From: Sphingomonas bisphenolicum
Lineage (GTDB): Bacteria; Pseudomonadota; Alphaproteobacteria; Sphingomonadales; Sphingomonadaceae
Length of the DNA stretch: 64,000 nucleotides
Assembly (NCBI RefSeq): GCF_024349785.1
Contig: NZ_AP018818.1
Span: forward strand, 618,501-682,500
Reading direction: 5' to 3'
The position numbers were made by a program, and so were the translations under genes. Below the pieces are notes generated by a model. It worked only from the letters and a program-made list of their open reading frames with translations. It had not been told where the DNA came from and did not search any database. Every line of letters starts with the position of its first letter. The stretch's first letter is position 1. Shown here one piece after another: positions 55,136-64,000 of this stretch.

Positions 55136-56092
55136 TTATTTCTGAAATTGGTTAAGCAAGGCGCGGATTCTTAGCAGCGCACGAAAAGGATCTCTCGTCT
55201 GGCGGGCGCTGCAGATGACCGGTCCTCGATAGTTCAGCTTGTCGAGCAACGCGGTGACTTACACCAGATCGACCGATCCAGTCCCCGGATCGCGGAAGAC
55301 CTGCGTTGCATAATCGCTCGGGAACTCGGGATTGGGCGTTTTCCAAACCTGTTGCGTATCGACGAAGTTAGTATCGGTCAGATGCACGCAGCCGATCCGA
55401 TCGATCTGCGTCTCAAGAAAATTCGCAGCCGAGCCCCCTGCTACGAACAGGCTTGCCGTGTCGAGGTCCAGCTTCGCATTGTCGGGCAGCGCATCGACCA
55501 GCGGTAGAACCCTCTCGCCACCAAACAAACTCCAATATTCGTTGCGAACAACGAGCGTGACCCCAAGTTCGCTCGCCTTGGAGGCAAGCCCTCCTAGCAG
55601 TTCGATCGTACGCGCGGTGAAGGTCTCTTTCATATTCTCAATATCAGGATGATATTGCGCGATGCGCCCGTAGTAGGGCGAAGGGCTGATGGCGAAGTAA
55701 TCGGCGTCCAGGTCCGCTGCATGGGCCAGAGCTTCGTTAGCGAAATGGCCGGTCGCACCGAAATAGAAATTGAGATTGTCGTTGCGCATGAACATGTTGG
55801 GATCGAAGGTGATCCCAGTGACATGGTTAATTCCGCTTACGCTAAGAAGCGAGCGATAATTAGCCGCATTGCCGTACTTGGTGTTCACGCAATAGCGGTT
55901 GAATGGTACGCCGCTACGGCCGCCGAATTGCCAAACCGGTTCATAGGGAATCTCTATACCTGAGAAGCCGGATGCAGAGATCAGCTTGTAAAGCTCCTCC
56001 CAGAAATACCTGCTTTCGTACCGGTTGCGGTTAGGCTCTTGGTAATGGCGATTGATCAGATCGAGGCTTATCGCGATCGCATTTCTGTTCAT
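55136..56092 (-). pseudogene. sugar phosphate isomerase/epimerase gene with an in-frame stop
   Basis: From ATG at 56092 the frame gives a 277-residue protein of this TIM-barrel family (FSGIEIPYEPVW, VVRNEYWS, KLDLDTASLF, GCVHLTDTNF). It stops at TAA (55259-55261) just after GSVDLV. The same frame then continues as VTALLDKLNYRGPV to a second stop at 55136, which looks like the natural C-terminus. A single nonsense change is the simplest explanation. The truncated protein lacks the last barrel segment. Confidence 0.7.
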
Positions 56093-56342
56093 GACTGGCT
56101 TCAGGCTCCTCGAACAGCTGCGCTTAACATCGCACAGCTCTATCAATTGCGTGATAATCCCCCGCTATGAAATGTCCTTCAGCCATTCAAATTGGAAAAG
56201 GGATAACGAGCAATCCGCAAAAATTGAACTAGAACGCCTATACTAATAAAGGGTTGCAGTCAAGACTGGAATGAACTGATGCGGTGGATGCCTCCCTTCA
56301 CCGGACATCGTATGATGCTCATTGGCGTCATAGGAGGAGCAT

Positions 56343-56556
56343 ATGGCGAATGCTCACATGCTGTCGATCGACCTGGCGAAGCGCAGCTTCCAGGTCTGTG
56401 CCACTGATCCAGCAGGGTCGGTTCTATATAATAGGACGATCTCGGCCCAAACTGGGGATACTGCTCAAGGAGCAGCCGCGCTGTATCGTCACTATTAAAA
56501 TGGCGCGGACAATCTGGGCGATGATGACCCGCGAGGAAGACTATCGTTTGGCGTGA
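56343..56556 (+). pseudogene. IS110-family transposase remnant (N- and C-termini fused by deletion)
   Basis: Starts MANAHMLSIDLAKRSFQV, the typical IS110 N-terminus with the first catalytic Asp (SIDLAK). After a frame change it reads LLKEQPRCIV and ends ARTIWAMMTREEDYR, the usual IS110 C-terminus. The central part with the Ser-containing catalytic domain is missing. Confidence 0.65.
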
Positions 56557-57102
56557 TGGTGTAACTGCCATAGCGCTCGGAGCCTCGATCCCGACAAGGA
56601 GATCGACTGATACTATGCGGCAAGGGCTTCAATGTTCACGATACGGCTAACCAGTCCCGGGGCGAGAGCAAACCAAGCTCGCTGAACCGATGTGGCCCAG
56701 ATCGCTCGAACTGCATAACGGCTCATGGCGACAGCAAGCCACCCAAGCGGCCTGACACGCGACCGATGAAGCGCTCTGTCAAGCAAAGTCTCAGAAAATC
56801 ACATTGCAATCTGGAAGGCATCCACACACGAGCGGCAATCAACCCTTCATCGCGTAACTGCGCAGGGCAGCCTCGGCGCCGTGGTTACGATCGCCTCGTA
56901 GCTAATGTCATTGCGCTTGGGCCACCACATTGGCGAGTTCGATGAAACAAGTGATTTCTGCCCGCGCAGCAGGCGCGGTTTTTCTGGCCTGGTGATGAAT
57001 CTACATCATCACGACACTGCTTCAGCATGGGCGACAAAGGGCCAAGCGTGATCCGCGACGTCACTCTTCGTCATGTACCAACAATATCTTAGAACAAGAC
57101 AC
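56557..57102. other. non-coding stretch next to the IS110 remnant
   Basis: 546 bases without a convincing gene. The first about 240 bases, with CAAGGGCTTCAATGTTCACG, look like the 3' flank commonly found with IS110 elements. The rest holds nothing recognised. Confidence 0.45.
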
Positions 57103-57768
57103 CTAAAAAAGTGACAATTTTCCACCCGCTTTCAGATATGCCTGAAATGTCGCTAGTCTCGCTGGCGATGAAACGGCGGGACGGGGACCGAGAGTATCGC
57201 CCAATCCCATTACAAGTGAGCCATCGGCGGTAAGACGCGCCCAGGACGATGTTCCTGTCGCCGGCGATCCATTTTTCATAAAGGCGATCAGATGATCCTG
57301 CAGTTGTAGTGAGACAGTCGCATCCTTTCCTGTGAACGTTCGTGGCCCCATGCCGAGATTGCCAAAAAGATAAGGAATGCTCGCCGTATGAAATGCGCCA
57401 AAGGCTGTTCCTCCTATCGCGGCAGGATAAGGATGGTCGTAGAGATAGGGATAAACTGGCTGGCCCGAACTACCCACTCGATCCCTTGTCCATACCAAAA
57501 GATTTGCCATGTAACGATCGCGGCTGATCTCTTTGACGGAAAGGTCGATCTCGGTATTTGTTGAGTGCGGATAGAGCACGAGAAAGCGATCTGCAAAATC
57601 ACCGTAGCGACTTTTCACATATTCCTCGAATGCCGCTGGACTTTTCGGCACGCCGAACACAGTTCCTTCATCCGCATTGAAACCGGTCATCAGCGGCACG
57701 TTGGACATGATTGGCGCGCTGCCAATGCCCGGATCATTAGCCACCACAACGCCGTCGTTATTGGGCGC
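57103..57768 (-). pseudogene. type-B carboxylesterase, C-terminal half
   Basis: The open frame reads APNNDGVVVANDP directly from the IS21 end, then VPLMTGFNADEGTVFG (acid-residue region), GAFHTASIPYLFG (catalytic His), and ends SFQAYLKAGGKLSLF-like. This is the last 220 or so residues of a para-nitrobenzyl-esterase-type protein of about 500 aa. The N-terminal half is absent from the other side of the IS21, so a deletion or rearrangement happened. Confidence 0.8.
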
Positions 57769-57798
57769 TGTTGATTGCTGCTGAGAAGTGACCCGGGG
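57769..57798 (+). repeat. IS21 left terminal inverted repeat
   Basis: 30 bases, starting TGTTGATTG, identical to the complement of 60229-60258. A second internal AGAAGTGACCC repeat follows. Confidence 0.9.
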
Positions 57799-57852
57799 TT
57801 TTCATCGAGAAGTGACCCACCTTGCGATTATGTTTCGGATGTCAGGGGTGGG

Positions 57853-58635
57853 TCAAGATGGGGTTTTCTCCTTTCTGGTTTTGGGCTGCTGAGCCGAGCT
57901 GTTCTTGAAGCGGAAGCTGTCGTTCCCGGTCTCAAGGATGTGGCAGTGATGGGTGAGCCGATCGAGGAGCGCGGTGGTCATTTTGGCGTCACCGAAGACG
58001 GTGGCCCATTCGCTGAAGCTCAGGTTAGTGGTGATGATGACGCTGGTGCGCTCGTAGAGTTTGCTCAGCAGGTGGAACAGCAGTGCACCGCCTGAGGCGC
58101 TGAACGGCAGATAGCCAAGTTCGTCGAGGATCACGAGATCGGAGTGGGCGAGCCTTCCGGCGATCTGGCCCGCCTTGCCCTGGGCCTTCTCCTGTTCGAG
58201 CGCGTTGACGAGCTCGACCGTGGAGAAGAACCGCACCCGTTTGCGGTGATGCTCGATGGCCTGGACGCCCAGGGCCGTGGCGATATGGGTCTTGCCCGTG
58301 CCGGGGCCGCCGACCAGCACGATATTGTCGGCAACATCCATAAACTCGCAGCGGTGGAGCTGGCGAACCAGCGCCTCGTTGACCTCGCTGCTGGCAAAGT
58401 CGAAGCCCGCTAGGTCGCGATAGGCTGGGAACCGTGCGGCCTTGAGCTGATAGGATACCGATCGCACCTCCCGTTCGGCGGTCTCCGCCTTGAGCAGTTG
58501 TGACAGGATCGGAACCGCCGCATCGAACGCTGGCGCGCCCTGCTCCATGAGATCGGTGACGGCCTGAGCCATGCCATGCATCTTGAGGCTGCGCAGCATG
58601 ACGATGATGGCGCCGCTGGCGGGATCATGACGCAT
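57853..58635 (-). CDS. istB: IS21 helper ATPase IstB
   Basis: 260 aa from ATG at 58635. AAA+ ATPase: Walker A is GGPGTGKTH (about 99-107), Walker B is [12 protein letters not shown], followed by the arginine region. It assembles on DNA and directs IstA to the target. Overlaps the istA stop by 11 bases; an alternative upstream start would lengthen the overlap. Confidence 0.93.
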   Translation of the reverse strand: MRHDPASGAIIVMLRSLKMHGMAQAVTDLMEQGAPAFDAAVPILSQLLKAETAEREVRSVSYQLKAARFPAYRDLAGFDFASSEVNEALVRQLHRCEFMDVADNIVLVGGPGTGKTHIATALGVQAIEHHRKRVRFFSTVELVNALEQEKAQGKAGQIAGRLAHSDLVILDELGYLPFSASGGALLFHLLSKLYERTSVIITTNLSFSEWATVFGDAKMTTALLDRLTHHCHILETGNDSFRFKNSSAQQPKTRKEKTPS

Positions 58636-60157
58636 GGCGGTTCTCCCGACGCAGGGCGTCATAGCGTTCCACATTGGCCATCGGCTCGCTGACCAGTCTT
58701 AGCGCCTGTGGCGCCGTGATCGGCGGTGTTGTCAGCGGCTTACCGTCGATCAGCCGGTGCAAAAGGTTGAGGATATGAGTCTTGGTCGGAACACCGGCCT
58801 CCAGCGCCATGGTGACCGCCATCAGCACGACCTGCTCATCATGATGCAGCACCAGCGCAAGAATCTCGACCATCTCCCTGTCGCCGCCGGGGGATCGCAG
58901 CAGATGGCGCTGTAACCGCTGGAAGGCCTCAGGCATCTCGAGGAACGGCGCGCCGTTGCGCAGGGCGCCAGGCTTGCGCTGGACGACCGCCAGATAATGG
59001 CGCCAGTCATAAACAGTGCGTCCCGGCCCATCATGGGATCGATCGATGATCCGCTGATGTTCACATAGCAGCTGCCCCTCTGCGACGACGAGGAAGCGGT
59101 CCGGGTAGAGCCGCACGCTGACAGGACGGTTGGCGAAGGACGCCGGAACGCTGTAGCGATTACGCTCCAGATGGACGAGGCAGGTCGGTGAGACCCGCTT
59201 GCCATACTCGACGAAGCCGTCGAACGGCCGTCCCATCGGCATCAGGCTCGCCACCTCATCGGCCCAGGCATCGGCGACCGAACCAAGCTCAACACCATGT
59301 GGGATATCCTGCCACAGCGCCTTGCAGCGCGCTTCAAGCCAGATGTTCAACGCGTCGAGCGTCTCGGTCTGGGGAACAGGCTGCCAGAGCCGATGGCGCG
59401 CATCCTGCACGTTCTTCTCGACCTGGCCCTTCTCCCAGCCCGCTGCCGGATTACAGAACTCGGCCTCGAACAGATAATGGCTGACCATCGTCAGGAAGCG
59501 GGCATTGACGGTCCGTTCCTTGCCGCGTCCGACCTTGTCGACCGCGGTGCGCATGTTGTCGTAGATGCCGCGCCGCGGCACCCCGCCCAGCACGCGGAAC
59601 GCATGATTATGGGCATCGAACAGCATCTCGTGGGTCTGAAGGAGATAGGCCCGCACGAAGAAGGCACGGCTGTAGCTGAGCTTGAAGTGCGCCACCTGCA
59701 GCTTGGTGCGCACGCCATCGATGATCGCCCAGTCCTCGCTCCAGTCGAACTGGAACGCCTCACCCGGCGCAAACGACAGCGGCACGAAGGTGCCGCGTCC
59801 GCTCACCTGCTGCTGCCGGCGATAATCATCGCGCCAGGCACGAGCAAAGGCCGCGACACGGCCATAGGATCCATCAAAGCCCAGGCTCACCAGATCGGCA
59901 TGCAACTGCTTCACGGTTCGCTTCTGCTTGCGCGAACGGCCCATCTCTCGTCTGAGCCAGGTCGTCAGTCGCTCGACGAACGGGTCCAGCTTGCTCGGCC
60001 GCTCAGGCACCTTGAACTGCGGCTCGACTGTGTCCGACCGCAGATACTTACGGACGCTGTTGCGGGATAGACCGGTGCGCTTGGCTATCTCCCGGATCGA
60101 CAGATGATCGCGGTAATGCCAGCGCCGGATAACGCTCAATAATGCCATGTCCAACAC
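58625..60157 (-). CDS. istA: IS21 transposase IstA
   Basis: 510 aa. The N-terminal helix-turn-helix ([19 protein letters not shown], about 21-39) is followed by the DDE integrase core ([30 protein letters not shown]) and a C-terminal Mu-type beta-barrel. Full length, so the element should be active if IstB is made. Confidence 0.93.
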   Translation of the reverse strand: MLDMALLSVIRRWHYRDHLSIREIAKRTGLSRNSVRKYLRSDTVEPQFKVPERPSKLDPFVERLTTWLRREMGRSRKQKRTVKQLHADLVSLGFDGSYGRVAAFARAWRDDYRRQQQVSGRGTFVPLSFAPGEAFQFDWSEDWAIIDGVRTKLQVAHFKLSYSRAFFVRAYLLQTHEMLFDAHNHAFRVLGGVPRRGIYDNMRTAVDKVGRGKERTVNARFLTMVSHYLFEAEFCNPAAGWEKGQVEKNVQDARHRLWQPVPQTETLDALNIWLEARCKALWQDIPHGVELGSVADAWADEVASLMPMGRPFDGFVEYGKRVSPTCLVHLERNRYSVPASFANRPVSVRLYPDRFLVVAEGQLLCEHQRIIDRSHDGPGRTVYDWRHYLAVVQRKPGALRNGAPFLEMPEAFQRLQRHLLRSPGGDREMVEILALVLHHDEQVVLMAVTMALEAGVPTKTHILNLLHRLIDGKPLTTPPITAPQALRLVSEPMANVERYDALRRENRHAS

Positions 60158-60228
60158 TCCATGGTCCCCCGCTCAAAGCCAGGGACGTGTTCAAACATGG
60201 GTCACTTCTCAGTGGAAATTACTGGCTT

Positions 60229-60257
60229 CCCCGGGTCACTTCTCAGCAGCAATCAAC

Positions 60258-60258
<1 letters not shown>
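60229..60258 (-). repeat. IS21 right terminal inverted repeat
   Basis: Complement of the 30-base left repeat, ending CAATCAACA at 60258. Confidence 0.9.
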
Positions 60259-60797
<539 letters not shown>

Positions 60798-60834
60798 ATG
60801 GGTTTTTGTGTTCCGATATATGCGCGAGCTTCAA

Positions 60835-60949
60835 TGCCTGGCGACGCCCTACTCTTCCAGTGCTTGAGCAATAGTACCATCGGCGCAGACTGGTTTCACG
60901 GCCGAGTTCGGGATGGGATCGGGTGGGTCACAGACGCTATGGTCACCAA
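60835..60949 (-). rRNA. rrf: 5S rRNA
   Basis: About 115 bases on the minus strand. The 5' end pairs with the 3' end, and the conserved CCGAACTCGG loop and GTAGGGC region are present. Ends are approximate by a few bases. Confidence 0.92.
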
Positions 60950-61065
60950 GCAATGAAGCTGGCGCATATATGGGTTTTTGATCGATGCCGTGCACATTTT
61001 GGTTCGTATATAAACATATATCTGGGCTGGCTTAACAACCTACGATCGCTGACATGCGCTGGAGA

Positions 61066-61094
61066 CCAGTGCTGTCGTTGATGGTGGGACTCTT

Positions 61095-61099
<5 letters not shown>
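61066..61099 (-). other. pre-23S processing stem, 3' arm
   Basis: The 34 bases around the 23S 3' end (CCAGTGCTGTCGTTG... on the plus strand) are complementary to 63882-63916 with few mismatches. This gives the long stem cut by RNase III in pre-23S rRNA. Confidence 0.7.
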
Positions 61100-63881
<2,782 letters not shown>

Positions 63882-63891
<10 letters not shown>

Positions 63892-63916
63892 TCCACACCA
63901 CCAACGACAATACTGG
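63882..63916 (-). other. pre-23S processing stem, 5' arm
   Basis: Complement of the arm at 61066-61099, upstream of the 23S 5' end in the spacer. No tRNA is visible in the remaining 84 bases to the window end. Confidence 0.7.
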
Positions 63917-64000
63917 GTAGCATTTGCCGTCAGCTGTATCGGTGTGGTTATTAAACTCAGCCAGATAATCTTGTGTGTACGACATTTGATCGATCGTCCG

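Noticed and set aside
55259..55261. Stop-codon recoding (selenocysteine or pyrrolysine)
   Set aside because: The codon is TAA, which is not used for either residue, and no recoding element is seen.

Overview
The window looks like chromosomal DNA from a sphingomonad-type alphaproteobacterium (Sphingobium, Novosphingobium or Sphingomonas group). The evidence is the high G+C coding style, four large TonB-dependent receptors, a LigM/DesA-type tetrahydrofolate-dependent O-demethylase, VanA/VanB-type Rieske systems, and an rRNA operon ending 23S-5S-tRNA-fMet. Genus and species cannot be fixed from the sequence alone.

Region 1 (0-16 kb) is an aromatic demethylation and one-carbon block. fdhA (formaldehyde dehydrogenase), purU, a LigM/DesA-type O-demethylase and folD lie together on the plus strand. 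Facing them is a minus-strand operon with two Rieske oxygenases, two VanB-type reductases, an alpha/beta hydrolase and a SnoaL-like protein, with a divergent GntR regulator. Both demethylation chemistries release C1 units, as methyl-THF or formaldehyde, and the neighbouring genes can take these to formate. A gene of unknown function, an aldehyde dehydrogenase and a LysR regulator follow.

Region 2 (16-27 kb) holds three TonB-dependent receptors, an alpha/beta hydrolase, a Spinster-type MFS transporter and a TetR regulator. Two clear palindromes sit between the TetR gene and its divergent receptor gene. A decayed integrase module (27.4-28.9 kb) separates this region from the next.

Region 3 (29-50 kb) is the most interesting part: an apparent C-glycoside (3-keto-glycoside) catabolic locus. 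It encodes an MFS transporter, a TIM-barrel C-glycoside deglycosidase alpha subunit and its small beta subunit (DUF6379 type), a Gfo/Idh/MocA oxidoreductase able to make the 3-keto sugar, another TIM-barrel sugar isomerase, an exported DUF1080 (3-keto-disaccharide hydrolase) protein, a GH3 glycosidase and a TonB receptor. The same operon carries a full set for aglycone ring breakdown: flavin monooxygenase plus FMN reductase, extradiol dioxygenase, alpha/beta hydrolase, cyclase-family hydrolase and FAH-family hydrolase. A TetR gene sits in the middle. A shared motif (AAYAWT-NN-TTCTAATT) lies in front of both operons, the tetR gene and the receptor gene, which suggests one regulon. Two decayed ThuA-like genes flank the locus.

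Region 4 (50-60.7 kb) is insertion-sequence territory: an intact IS66 element (perfect 8-bp target duplication) nested in an older broken IS66, an IS110 remnant, an intact IS21-family element with no target duplication, a carboxylesterase fragment, two more TIM-barrel sugar isomerases (one with an in-frame stop) and a serine-recombinase C-terminal fragment touching the tRNA-fMet gene.

Region 5 (60.7-64 kb) is the 3' part of an rRNA operon on the minus strand: complete 23S, 5S and initiator tRNA. The window ends in the 16S-23S spacer.
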